Positions 1 to 9,500 of a stretch of 53,047 bases of DNA are shown one piece after another. The translations under genes and the position numbers were made by a program. The notes below the pieces were generated by a model. That model worked only from the letters and a program-made list of their open reading frames with translations. It searched no databases and was not told where the DNA came from. This DNA comes from Trametes villosa (Eukaryota > Basidiomycota > Agaricomycetes > Polyporales > Polyporaceae): NCBI GenBank assembly GCA_002964805.2, contig PUDQ02000054.1, forward strand, positions 1 to 53,047, read 5' to 3'. Positions within the stretch are counted from its first letter, which is position 1; each line of letters opens with the position of its first letter.

Positions 1-126
1 CTCGTGATATAATCACTGAGTGCGCGGTTCCCCTCCTTTGCCCACTCCTCAGTGGCCACCGGTGTGCTTCCGCATTGGGACGAGTGCAACGCGTTGCACT
101 TCCTAATTAGGAACCACACACTAGCG

Positions 127-213
127 CCTGCCCAGCGCCTCAGCCACCAGCGCTTGCCCAGCGCCACAGCCACCGGCGTCTGCCCAGCGCCTGTCCAGTG
201 CCTAGGCCACAGC
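127..213 (+). repeat. Short tandem repeat in Copia leader
   Basis: Three degenerate copies of a unit of about 26 bp (core TGCCCAGCGCC followed by an AGCCACC-like stretch) lie immediately before the Copia start codon. The rest of 1-126 has no gene I can support; it is presumably the end of the Copia 5' LTR or leader, but no LTR boundary is visible inside the window. Confidence 0.5.
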
Positions 214-214
214 C

Positions 215-1652
215 ATGGGTGACGACACCACCCTGGTGCTCACTGGCGCCGACAACTACCAAATGTGGAAAATCCGCGTCTTGGCTAAGTTGCGCGCTGT
301 GGGGGCGGGCCGTATCGTTGCTGGGGAGGAGGTCCGCCCTCCTCAGACTACTACAGTCTATCCCCCGACGTACGGCCCCAACGCCACGGACTCCTGGGAC
401 ATCCGGGCTGAGAAGGCGCACGGCATCCTCGTCGAGCACATCTCGGACGCCATCGCCCTCAAGTTCGCCGACTGCGCGACCGCGCGCGACCTCTTCCAGG
501 CCATCACGAAGGAGTACGAGCAGACCAACACAACGGTCCTCTCCTTCTACACCTGGATGAACCTGGTCAACGCGCGCTGGGACGGGACGAGCAGCATCGA
601 CGACCACATCGGTCGTCTACTCTCTGACCACCGCAAGCTCGCCGGCTTGAAGAAGCCGATGGACGACGAGTTCCTCGCCTACGCGCTCCTCAACTCGCTC
701 CCCTCGGACACGCGATGGGACACCTTCCGCACCACCATCCTCAGCGCCATCCCGCTCGGCCAGTCGCTGTCCTTCAGTGATGTCGACGCCCGCATCCATG
801 CAGAGGTCGCCCGCACCGCCTCCTCCGCGCCCGAGTCTGCCCTCAAGGCCTCCGGTTCCACACCGAAGCCGAGCGGCAAGAAGCACTGCTCACACCACGG
901 CTTCAATGACTCGCATACCACGGACGAGTGCCGCGTGCTGAAGTCCAAGCAGGGCAACGCAGACAGGAAGCGCAAGAAGAAGAAGAAGCGGGCGGATGCA
1001 CATAAGGTGGTGGAGGACTCGGACTCGGACTCGGCCAGCGTAGACTCAGATACCAGCGCTCAGGCGCATCATGTACATATCTCGAAGTCTCTCCGCAAGC
1101 GCATTCAGGCCTACCTCGCGTCCGACACCAACCGCAAGTCCATCCCCATCCTTGTCGACTCTGGAGCCTCTGCACACATGGTGCCTGAACGCAGTTGGTT
1201 CGTCCCCGGCAGCTATGAGCCGTTCGCCACACCTCGTCGGGTCAGCTTTGGCGATAACTCGAACGTGCACGCAGTTGGAAAGGGGTCCATCACACTCCTT
1301 AGCAAGGTGGACGGCAAGGAGTATGAAACCATCCTCTCAAACGTCCTTCTCATCCCCTCGTTCGCGGTTGCCCTCGTCTCAGTCCAGCGACTCTGCGCTC
1401 GCGGACTCAACGTACTCTTTGTGGAGCACGGCGGCCGGGTACGTCTCAGCAACGGCACGCGCATCATGCACGCAACCCCCAAGCGTGGGCTTTACCACCT
1501 CGAGGTCGATCCGCTCCCTCGCAAGGACCAAGCCATGCTCGCTGTGGACATCAACGTCCTCCATCGCCGTTTTGCGCACATCTCCATGGACCGCCTCAAA
1601 CATATGGTCTCCAAGCGGCAGCTCAAGGGCATCGACACCCTCACGGGCGAGC
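215..1652 (+). pseudogene. Copia (Ty1-type) retrotransposon Gag-protease, truncated
   Basis: 5' end of a Copia polyprotein. Residues about 8-210 resemble the UBN2-type Gag, beginning LTGADNYQMWK and including SFYTWMNLVNARW and LLNSLPSDTRWDTFR. A zinc-knuckle-like C-x2-H-G-x4-H-x4-C follows at about residue 227. An aspartic protease core ILVDSGASAHMV lies near residue 312, and a GAG-pre-integrase stretch (LHRRFAHISMDRLKHM) near 450. Integrase, reverse transcriptase and RNase H are absent because a Gypsy LTR begins at 1653. The frame stays open through that LTR to 1942, but those last about 95 residues are LTR sequence and not Copia protein. The ATG at 215 fits the Gag start. The product would be a non-functional remnant. 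Confidence 0.88.
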
Positions 1653-2297
1653 TGTTACGACCGTGCGGATCGGGGGACCGAGTCGGGGTCGGACTTCGGG
1701 GTCGGACCTCGGAGGTCGGAGGTCGGGGATCAGAGGTCGGAGTCGGGGGTCAGGTCGGACCTGGACTCGGGACGAACGCACAAGGTAAGGACTTCGGCGA
1801 GGCTATTAGCAACGCCTCGAGTCTAAGTCGAGTCCTTGACTTCGGACAAGGGTACGGGCGGAGGTCGGAGGTCAGAGGTCGGACGAGCGGACGAGCGGAG
1901 GTGATCGGACGAGAGGAAGGGAGGGCGGAGGAAGTAGATTGAGTGCGGATAAGACGCTTTACAACGAGATATACGAACTGAGGAATAGTCTACATCCAGG
2001 CGAGTATTTATAGAAGTAATCTAATTGTTCTGGCGAAACAATAAGGAGCGACGTAAAAGGAAGGAAGTCCGAAAGAGGGAAGTCCGAATACAATAAGCTA
2101 TTGTCTTCGTCCTTCCGAGTCAATACCGTAGATAAGGAGCGGAGTAAGTATCGGACATGAGCGGACATGAGCGGACATAGCGGACATGGTAAGTATGTAG
2201 CGGACTAGAGCGGACGTACGGCGGACATGAGCGGACACGAGCGGACCTGGGCGGACATGAGGTCCAAACCTTCGGAGGTGGCGCACGGGATGTAACA
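1653..2297 (-). repeat. 3' LTR of the Gypsy element
   Basis: A 645-bp segment bounded by TGTTAC and GTAACA, so it has TG...CA ends on either strand. The interior is rich in GGTCGG/GGACGAGCGG direct repeats, notably 1670-1760, 1855-1905 and 2155-2260. The Copia frame stops exactly at its left edge. No second copy is in the window. Confidence 0.75.
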
Positions 2298-2311
2298 GTG
2301 CCTCCCCACTA
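2298..2311 (-). other. Polypurine tract of the Gypsy element
   Basis: On the minus strand TAGTGGGGAGGCAC directly precedes the TGTTAC terminus of the LTR. This is the position of the plus-strand primer in LTR elements. It is very similar to AGTGGGGGGGAGA before the 3' LTR of the other retrotransposon (30647-30659). Confidence 0.7.
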
Positions 2312-2428
2312 GGCCCGAACCCATGAGGGCCTAAGAGCACGTGACCTGTCCGTAAAAGTTTTAGCGCGTGAAAAAAGAGAGGACGGAGGTACGCAGGGTC
2401 GGAATCGGAGATCGGGGTTCGGGGGTGG

Positions 2429-2436
2429 TATATAAT
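2429..2436 (+). promoter_or_regulatory. TATA box of the antisense accessory gene
   Basis: TATATAAT about 90 bp upstream of the ATG at 2520, on the strand opposite to pol. It suggests that the accessory gene is transcribed from its own promoter inside the retrotransposon. Confidence 0.55.
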
Positions 2437-2519
2437 CTTGAGCGCGGGGGTGAGGTGAGACTTTGCCTTTTCTTCTTCCCATCCTCCACTCGAAAAAACT
2501 CGCACCAACCACCCCGACA

Positions 2520-4007
2520 ATGGACGCCCCCAAGCGCAAGCCCAACGAGACGGAGTCGGACTACGAGGACCGCCTGTCGGAGTTCCTCGCGCGGAGCAAG
2601 GCGGAGCGGGCGGCCGCGAAGGCGCGAAAGGCGGCGGAGGAGAAGGCGCGGGCAGAAAGAGAGGCCGAGGAGGAGAGGTTGGCGCAGATCGAGCGGGATC
2701 GGGTGGTGGCGCGGAACGTCGCGCTCGAGGTGAGTACACGGCGGGGTTCGGGGTTCGGAGGTTCGGAGCTAACCCCGACGTAGGGCCAGCCGCGCGGAGA
2801 AAAGCGCAAGCCGATCGATGTCGACGCGTTGCTCCGCGACGACGAGGACGAGGAGGGCGAGCTCATCCAGCCGGAGTAAGTCGGATGTGGCGGGGTTGGC
2901 GGAGTAAGGAGTGACTGACGGCCTTGTTACAGGATCCCCTGCCACCACTGTGGCAACAACGACGTGGGGTGCGTCTTCCGGCAGGGGCCGAAGACGAGCT
3001 CGTGCACGGAGTGCCAGCACCGCAAGAAGCCGTACGTCGGGGCTCGTGGCGGCATGCCCCCGGAGCTCACCAACCGACTCCGCCAGCGCGAGCGGGACAA
3101 CGCCGATCGTGCGGCGGCGAAGAAGGCGGAGCAGGCGGCGGCGAGGGCCGACAAGAAGGCGGGGAAGAAGCCCGCCAAGGCGGACATGGAGTCGGAGGAG
3201 GACGACCGGCCGAAGAAAAAGCGCAAGGTCGACTCGTCGCCGGAGTCGACGCCCCGCAAGCCCGCGCAGGCGCAACCCCAGGCGGGGCCGAGTCGCGCGA
3301 GCGGGGTCACCGTCGGAGATGGCGGGGGTGCGGGCGGGGTAGCCGGAGGTAGCGGAGGTGGCGGACCAGCGGGGCTGGCCCGCCCAGCGCCCGGGACGGG
3401 GGTGCCATTCTTCACAATGGTGCCCAGCAACCCGACCGCGGCGCTGGCGGCCGCGAACATCTGGTCCGCGGGGCCAGGTCCGCTCAGTGGGGTTGAGCTG
3501 ATGCACGCTCTCCTCGGAGACGTGCAGATGCTCCGCCATGAGCTGGCGGTGGAGCGCGCGGCGAGGCACGAGGCCGCCCGGGACCGCGAGGGGGTCATCG
3601 TGCGGTACTGCACCACAGTTTACCGCGCGATGATTCGTCGTCGCCGCGCACCCGACTCCGACCCCGACGACGAGGACTCGGAGTACATCCCGATGGACTC
3701 CGACGAGTTCGACTCGGACGAGGAGGACTGGGAGCGGGTGCTGGAGGAGGTGCGGCTGGAGCGGGTGACGACGAGGGCGCGCGCGCGGCGGACGGCGAGG
3801 GCAGGTCCGTCGGGCACGCCGGCGGAGAGGGCGGTCCAGCCCGCGGAGGAAGCGGAGCAGGCGGACCAGCCCGCGGAGGAAGCGGAGAAGCCCGCCGACG
3901 CAGCGGACAAGCCCACGGAGAAGCCCGAAGGCGCGGAGAAGGAGGGTGAGGGAGCGGGCAAGGAGGGTGAGGGCGCGGCGGCGGACAAGGGCAAGGCGGC
4001 GGAGTAG
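2520..4007 (+). CDS. Cysteine-cluster protein encoded antisense in Gypsy element
   Basis: Three exons, 2520-2729, 2784-2875 and 2933-4007. Introns are 54 and 57 nt with GTGAGT/TAG and GTAAGT/CAG ends, and phases agree, giving about 458 residues. Exon 1 encodes a charged, Glu/Lys/Arg/Ala-rich helical segment (probable coiled coil). Exon 3 opens with a cluster C-x2-C-x6-C-x10-C-x2-C followed by QHRKKP, resembling a Zn2Cys6 binuclear cluster without its sixth cysteine. A basic stretch (RPKKKRKVD, a good nuclear signal) follows, then a Gly-rich linker, an acidic stretch and a C-terminal tail rich in Ala, Glu and Lys. It lies between pol and the 3' LTR in the opposite direction, with its own TATA box. 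A DNA-binding role is inferred from the cluster and nuclear signal only; the family is not one I can name. Confidence 0.72.
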
Positions 4008-4126
4008 GCGTCGGAGGTCGGAGGTGTCGGACAAAGCCCACGGACAACTAGCTTACAAAGTCTCTAATGTAGCCTGTATCGTCCCTAATAGAAAGGGCTG
4101 GAGGCGAATTGTGGCGTGGAGTGACT

Positions 4127-6045
4127 TCAAGACAGCGAAGCGAGAGGTCCGGGCTTGACGGGGTAGGCGGAGTGGAAGTCCGACACGAGCTCCTGAGCGT
4201 GTCCGAGCTCCGTCGCGAGGATCCAGGAGGTCTCCTCGTCGGTGCCCTCGTAGCCGGCCCATCGGACTAGGTAGAGGAGTTGGCAACTCCGACGGCGGCG
4301 GTCCAGCTTGGAGTCAAGGATTTCGGAGATCTTGTACTCCGGTTCTCCGTCGATCTCGATCGGAGGTGGCGGAGTAAGGACGCGACCGGGGATAGTGTTC
4401 GGAGTTGCGGGTTCCAGCTGGGAGACGTGGAATACCGGATGAATTGCGCGCATAGAGTCGGGAAGGCGAAGGGTAAAGGAATGGGTGCCCGGTTGCGCAA
4501 TAATGGGGTACGGTCCGAGAAACTTCTCCGAAAGCTTCTTCGAGGGCCGCGTGGTCCGAATGTTCTCCGCACGTACGAAGGCCTGGTCTCCAACCTTGAA
4601 GTCCGGCGCAGGGAGTCGGTGCTTGTCCGCCTGGATCTGGTAGCGGACTTGCGCGTCGGAGATGTGTTGTCGGAGTGCGGAGTGAAGCTCGTCGAGGTCG
4701 ACGGCGTACTTGCGGGCGCGTGCGGAGGTGAGGTCCTTCTCCAGGTGGACGGAGATGGCAGGGTTGTAGCCCTTGTTGGCGAAGAAGGGGGAGATGCCGG
4801 TGGTCGCGTTCAGAGCATTGTTGTACGCGAACTCCGCCAGCGGGAGAAGCTTGGACCAGTTGTCCTGCTGGTAGTTGCAGTAGACGCGGAGGTACTGCTC
4901 GAGGGTCTGGTTGACCCGCTCGGTTTGTCCGTCGCCTTCGGGGTGGTAACCGGAGGTGAAGTGAAGGCGCATTTCGAGGACTTTCCCGAGCGAGCGGAAG
5001 AAGTGGGAGACGAACTCCGAACCCCGATCGGAGGTGACGTGCGAGGGAACTCCGTGCTTGGAGAAGACATGGAGGACGAACAAGTCCGCCAGCTCCGATG
5101 CGGTGAGCGTGTCGTGCGTCGGAATGAAGATCGCTTGCTTGGAGAGGCGGTCCACAACGACGAGGATGGCGGAGTAGCCTTCGGAGTTGGGGAGTTGCTC
5201 GATGAGGTCCATGGAGATGGAGTTCCACGGGCGTTCGGGGATGGGGAGTTGCTTCAAGGTCCCGTAAGGAAGGTGTCGGGGTACCTTGGACCGCGCGCAG
5301 GTCGTGCAGGACTTCGCGTAGTCGCGGACAAAAAGTCGGAGTCCGGGCCAGGAGTACGTTCGGAGTACGAGGGCCTGAGTCTTGTTCTGGCCCCAGTGCC
5401 CAGCGGTCGGATGATCGTGGCACTGTCGGAGTACGCGGAGTCGGAGGTCTCCGACGTCCGGTACGTAGATCCGATCGTTGAGGAGTAGAAGCCCGTCGTC
5501 GGACCTGGTCCAGCGGAGATGTCCTTCGGAGGAGAGGCGGAGGCCTGCGGCGAGTTCGGGATCGGAGGACGGGGTTGCGGACTGGGCGGACTTGATGTCC
5601 GCACGGAGCTGAGCGTCGTCCAAGAGGAAGGAGGCGCGGAGGACCGGCTCGCGGAGGTAGGTCGCGCGGAGTGAGGCGGCGAGCTGCTCCTGCGTGAAGA
5701 CCGGTCGGAGGTTGTGTGGGTTGACGACGGAGTAGTCACTGCCTCCCTCTTTTGGGTAGACGTCCCAACGGCGGGTGAGCGCGTTGGGCTTGGCTCCGAG
5801 TTTACCGGGGCGGAAGCGGATAACGAGGTTGAACTGCGAGAGGAACTCCAACCATCGGGCTTGTTGGCGGGTGAGGAGCTTCGTAGTCGCGAAGTACTTG
5901 AGGTTCTTGTGGTCCGTCACGACGTCTATCGGAGTTGCGGACCCCTCGAGGTAGTGTCGCCAGGACTTGAAGCATTCAAAGATAGCCAGTAGTTCCTTAT
6001 CGTGGGTGTCGTAGTTCAGCTCCGCTCCGAGGCGACCGTGTAGAC
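4127..6045 (-). pseudogene. Gypsy pol: RNase H (partial), integrase, chromodomain
   Basis: The open frame runs from 6145, but retroelement homology starts only near 6020 ([16 protein letters not shown]). It begins inside RNase H, with [11 protein letters not shown] following. Next are the integrase zinc region (H...H...CTTCARSK), the catalytic core with its first Asp in SMDLIEQL, second in SDRGSEF and Glu in DGQTERVNQ, and the GPY/F-type C-terminal segment. A chromodomain-like end ([17 protein letters not shown]) completes it. Integrase residues look intact, but protease, reverse transcriptase and the start of RNase H are gone, so the element cannot move on its own. The first about 40 codons of the open frame derive from the sequence that replaced the 5' half. 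Confidence 0.9.
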
Positions 6046-6219
6046 TGGATATGACTTTGATTGAAATCTCTGTATAGTGCGTTACAATTTCCTCTGAGAT
6101 TTCTGCGACTGATCTCCCTGCGCGCGACATGTCGCGCTGCGACATGTCCTCCTGCAGAGAGCTCTGTTACAGCCATTACTGTACAAGTTATGTTGTCACT
6201 CGCCCCCAACCCGCACGCC
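6046..6219. other. Unassigned junction sequence
   Basis: Sequence between the broken Gypsy pol and the repeats. It contains a short palindromic stretch GCGCGACATGTCGCGC near 6121-6136 followed by a partial copy. I see no gene. It could be the terminus of whatever element truncated pol. Confidence 0.35.
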
Positions 6220-6325
6220 CCCGCACGCGCCGTCGCCCCGCACGCGCCGTCGCCCCGCACGCGCCGTCGCCCCGCACGCGCCGTCGCCCCGCACGCGCCG
6301 TCGCCCCGCACGCGCCGTCGCGCCG
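6220..6325. repeat. 17-bp tandem repeat
   Basis: About six uninterrupted copies of CCGCACGCGCCGTCGCC. Because 17 is not a multiple of three, each frame cycles through the same 17-residue peptide, which explains the overlapping open frames here. No coding function is supported. Confidence 0.85.
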
Positions 6326-6384
6326 GACGCCCCGCCCGCCGCCGCGCTTATACCCGCCCTTGCCGCCAGCCCCCGCGCGGGCGT

Positions 6385-7060
6385 CCTCATCGTGCGCGTC
6401 CTTGTCATGCGCGTCCTCGTCGTGGGCGTACGCGTCCGCGTCCGCGTCGTGGGCGTACGCGTCGTGGGCGTACGCGTCCTCGTCGTGGGCGTACGCGTCC
6501 TCGTCGTGCGCGTCGGCGTCCTCGTCGTGCGCGCGGGCGTGGGCGTCCTCGTCGTGGGCGTCCTCGTCGTGCGTGTCCTCGTCGTGGGCGTCGGCGTCCT
6601 CGTCGTGCGTGTCCTCGTCGTGGGCGTCGGCGTCCTCGTCGTGCGCGTCGGCGTCCGCGTCGTGGGCGTACGCGTCGGCATCGTGCGCGTCGGCGTCCTC
6701 GTCGTGGGCGTACGCGTCCGCGTCCGCGTCGTGGGCGTCCTCGTCGTGGGCGTACGCGTCCGCGTCCTCGTCGTGCGCGTGCGCGTCGGCGTCAGCGTCG
6801 TGCGCGTCCTCGTCGTGCGCGTCCTCGTCATGGGCGTACGCGTCGGCATCCTCGTCGTGCGCGCGGGCGTGGGCGTCCTCGTCGTGGGCGTCGGCGTCGT
6901 GGGCGTCGGCGTCCTCGTCGTGGGCGTACGCGTCCGCGTCGTGGGCGTACGCGTCGGTGTCCTCGTCGTGCGCGTCGGCGTCCTCGTCGTGCGCGTTGGC
7001 GTCCTCGTCGTGCGCGCGGGCGTGGGCGTCCTCGTCGTGCACGTTGCTGTCCTGGACGGC
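6385..7060. repeat. Hexamer-based minisatellite
   Basis: About 675 bp built almost only from the hexamers GTCCTC, GTCGTG, GGCGTA, GGCGTC, CGCGTC and CGCGCG. No stop codon occurs in several frames on both strands; one minus-strand frame reads as repeats of DEDAHDAD. It lies between the broken Gypsy element and the 3' end of the KDZ gene. I treat it as non-coding satellite, not as a protein gene. Confidence 0.85.
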
Positions 7061-7217
7061 AGCGTCGTTGCACTTCGTCGTCCTTCGCGCGCGCGCGGCG
7101 GCCGCTGTCGTGCGCTTTCTCGTCTTCGGGTGCCTGCGTGGCGTGCGTGCACCAGCTAAGATAGAGGTGGAGTCAGCTGCTTTGAAATGATGTTGATTGC
7201 TGCTTACGCACCGTATT

Positions 7218-9312
7218 CTACGCGTCATCCTCATCCTCGTACCTCTCATCTTCCGCGGAGACCTCCAGCTCGATTACGCGCACGCTGCCGCCATCTGCCA
7301 TCGCCTGAGAGCTCTCCAACGTCCCGTCAATGGCCGCCCGCGCCATCTCCCTGACAACTCCCCACTTCCGTTCGAACGCTTCTGCAAGCGCGGTCTCCAT
7401 AGCGGCGTGTTTGTCTGCATACGCTTTAAGGCCTTCATCAAGCACGTCGTTGACTGGAGAAGAGGGCCCGGCTTGATGCTGACGTTGAGATCTCCGCAGG
7501 TTCCATTCTCTCGCCGTGTACCGCGTGGTTTCCAAGACGCGCCGCATCTCCTCCTCGAGCAGGCGAACCTGCTCCCACCACCGGTGAGCGCGGGCGCGGG
7601 CTTTCGCCCATTCAACACACAAGGCTTTGTGGGATAGCACAGCCTGTTAGCTAGGACGCGAGGGGTAATCTGTCAATACAAAGCAGCTGCTCACCGTCTT
7701 GTAGGCCATTGTCAGAGCCCTGCGCAGCCGAGGTGTGTGCGTCGCCGCTGTACCAGATCCACGATAACGTGCGGCGGCCCTCTCCTGTGGCCACCGCCCC
7801 CGTGAGAGCGACGCCAAAATCCTCGACAGACAAGCCCATCTCGCGAACCCGTTCATTTTCGGCAGCTTCCTCCCGGCTGAGCGCACGCTCGTTGAGGCCC
7901 ACGATGTCGGCATCAGCAAGGACTTTCAAGTCGCTTTGCCAGTCGCCTGGGCTGCGAAGACGCTCCACCGCGCTTCGCGCTTTGCGGTAGCGATCGCGAG
8001 CGTTCTTCACGGCGTCTTCAACGGACTGTTGCATATCCCTAGCCCGAGTGTTAGGCACCTGTCCTGTGATGTTCGCGACTTGATCCTGATTGTAGGCGGT
8101 GCGCATGCGGAGGGAGTGGTGCAAGTCTTCGAGCGCATCACACGCGTCAGCGTACTGGAGTTCGTCTTCGATCTTCACAAGATGTTCGCCGCAGACTTGG
8201 AGGCGCTGAGAGGAGGGAATGTCGGATGGGAGGACAATGGGGTACGTTTCGACCGTGTCGATGGACGGCGGCGGTGCCGTTCGCAGTCCTGGGATAGAGA
8301 GAGCGTGGAGCTGGGGCATGTAGACCGTCTGCAGCTCCCGGAACCTGTGGACTTTCTGAAGAAGTGCCGACGCCCGCTTTTGAAAGTCGATCTGCTGCAA
8401 CGTTGTGACAGACTCTTTTCTCTTCAGCGAGGATGCCAGCCTGCGTATACATGAGCAAACAGCAGCATTGAACAAGCACAGTGAACGGGATACGTACTGA
8501 GATACACGGATGTCAAGGCCGAGCACGACGAAGGAGCTCGGGCCAGCGTCGTGTGCCGCGGCGGCGCCGCTTACGGCGGCCATGTTCTCGTTGGCGAGGA
8601 GTCGCAGCCGCACGTCAGCACGCGTAATCGCTGCAAACGCGTCAAGAAATGATAAGACTGGGCGCGGTGCGACGACGTACTGGTTCGTTTCAACAGAAAA
8701 GGGCTGGGCGCATTGCGCCGATCGCGCTCCCAATCGAGGACCATTTTCTCCCAGCGCTGAACGTCCAACGGCTGCTTCGCCCGAAGCCGCCTATCGAACG
8801 CCGTGAAGATCTCCTTGTGCTTCAGAGCCTCCGGAATCGCCTCAATCATGAGGCGTAGGAGATCGTCCCCTAAAGCATGTAAGAGGATGCTTGAGAAGGA
8901 GAAAGAAGTGCACGCACCTAGTTGCACCACTTTCCTCCAATTCGCAAACCCACAAAAATCGTCTAACGTCTCCCAGCGCCCTGCAGGGCTCATCTCCTTC
9001 GTGCTTGCTGCGCCGCCGCTTAGCTTGGGCCAGTTCCGTTCCACGCCTTCGCCGTCAAACCGGCCCATGTGCGGCGTGTAGTTCGGCGAGAAGACTGCCT
9101 GGCATGCTTCTTTGTGGGCGCTGATGTGGAATTTTGGGACGACGAAGGCCCACCCTTCCTTAGGCACCTCGAGCTTGATGGCGTCCGGAAAGCCGCGAGC
9201 GCGCTCGAAAAACCCCTTCTCATGCTCGCACCCAACATCGTAAGAGTCCTTGATCATCTTCACGCGAATCCCGGAGACTGCAGACGCAAGAACGTAGTCG
9301 ACGTTCGCCCAG
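7218..9312 (-). pseudogene. KDZ transposase, C-terminal half (3' exons)
   Basis: Exons on the minus strand: 9312-8918, 8869-8498, 8440-7695 and 7624-7218, ending at the stop at 7218-7220. The first exon begins WANVDYVLASAV and continues with family landmarks SYDVGCEHEKG, PKFHISAHKEACQ, GRFDGEGVERNW and TKEMSPAGRWETLDD, the most conserved block of KDZ transposases. Downstream RRTLSWIW and VEWAKARARAHRW mark the C-terminal region, and the tail is acidic. It is the continuation of exons at 43705-45404: the acceptor at 9313 and the donor at 43704 are in phase (codon split CG/C). One lesion is visible: a -1 shift at the A/G run around 8697-8703 within exon 8869-8498, where SPF changes frame to VETNQYVVAPRP. 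Intron choice for the last exon (acceptor ending AAAG before 7624) is my inference. Confidence 0.88.
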
Positions 9313-9372
9313 CTAGCCGGACGTCAGTATGTATCCCAAATCTAACTTGGGGGGAGAGGGCCGTTTCCGGCA

Positions 9373-9395
9373 GGTACGATTGATGAGGAGTGAAG
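9373..9395 (+). repeat. Left terminal inverted repeat
   Basis: Contains TACGATTGATGAGGA at 9375-9389 followed by GTGAAG. It pairs with 43668-43690, with mismatches at three positions. Confidence 0.7.
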
Positions 9396-9500
9396 TTTAT
9401 TATGGATATAATGTTTCATCATAATACTTTTTTTTATGTCACTGTTGACTAGTGTGGACATAAAGCTACGACTACAATAAAATGGACAGTGAAATGATAT

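Larger units (their letters stand above)
1653..6045 (-). mobile_element. Gypsy (Ty3-type) chromodomain retrotransposon, 5'-truncated
   Basis: Minus-strand Gypsy element inserted in the Copia reading frame. Present are one LTR (1653-2297), a polypurine tract next to it, an accessory gene of opposite orientation (2520-4007), and the 3' half of pol (4127 to about 6025). The 5' LTR, gag, protease and reverse transcriptase are missing: homology stops inside RNase H near 6020-6045, where unrelated sequence begins. Its orientation is fixed by the polypurine tract lying on the pol side of the LTR. Target duplications cannot be tested because the 5' end is lost. Confidence 0.82.

Noticed and set aside
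1653..1942. Extension of the Copia reading frame past 1652
   Set aside because: The sequence is the LTR of the Gypsy element; the repeated Gly/Arg/Val residues are a translation of GGTCGG repeats.
4280..5488. Plus-strand open frame of 402 codons over the Gypsy pol
   Set aside because: It is the complement of the integrase and chromodomain region and has no independent features.
6188..7249. Minus-strand open frame of 353 codons rich in Asp, Glu, His and Ala
   Set aside because: It is a by-product of the 17-bp and hexamer repeats; equally long frames exist in other phases and on the other strand.
7218..9312. Treating this as a separate 5'-truncated KDZ copy unrelated to the one at 43.7-45.4 kb
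   Set aside because: Strand, order, exact complementarity at one conserved block, matching splice phase and a residual normal-sized intron make one split gene the simpler reading, although copy-level proof needs comparison with relatives.
9324..9352. CCCAA/TTGGG hairpin followed by CTGA on the minus strand, resembling a Helitron 3' end
   Set aside because: It lies in the residual KDZ intron, outside the inverted repeat at 9373-9395, and only has a 5-bp stem. The intron reading explains this stretch better.
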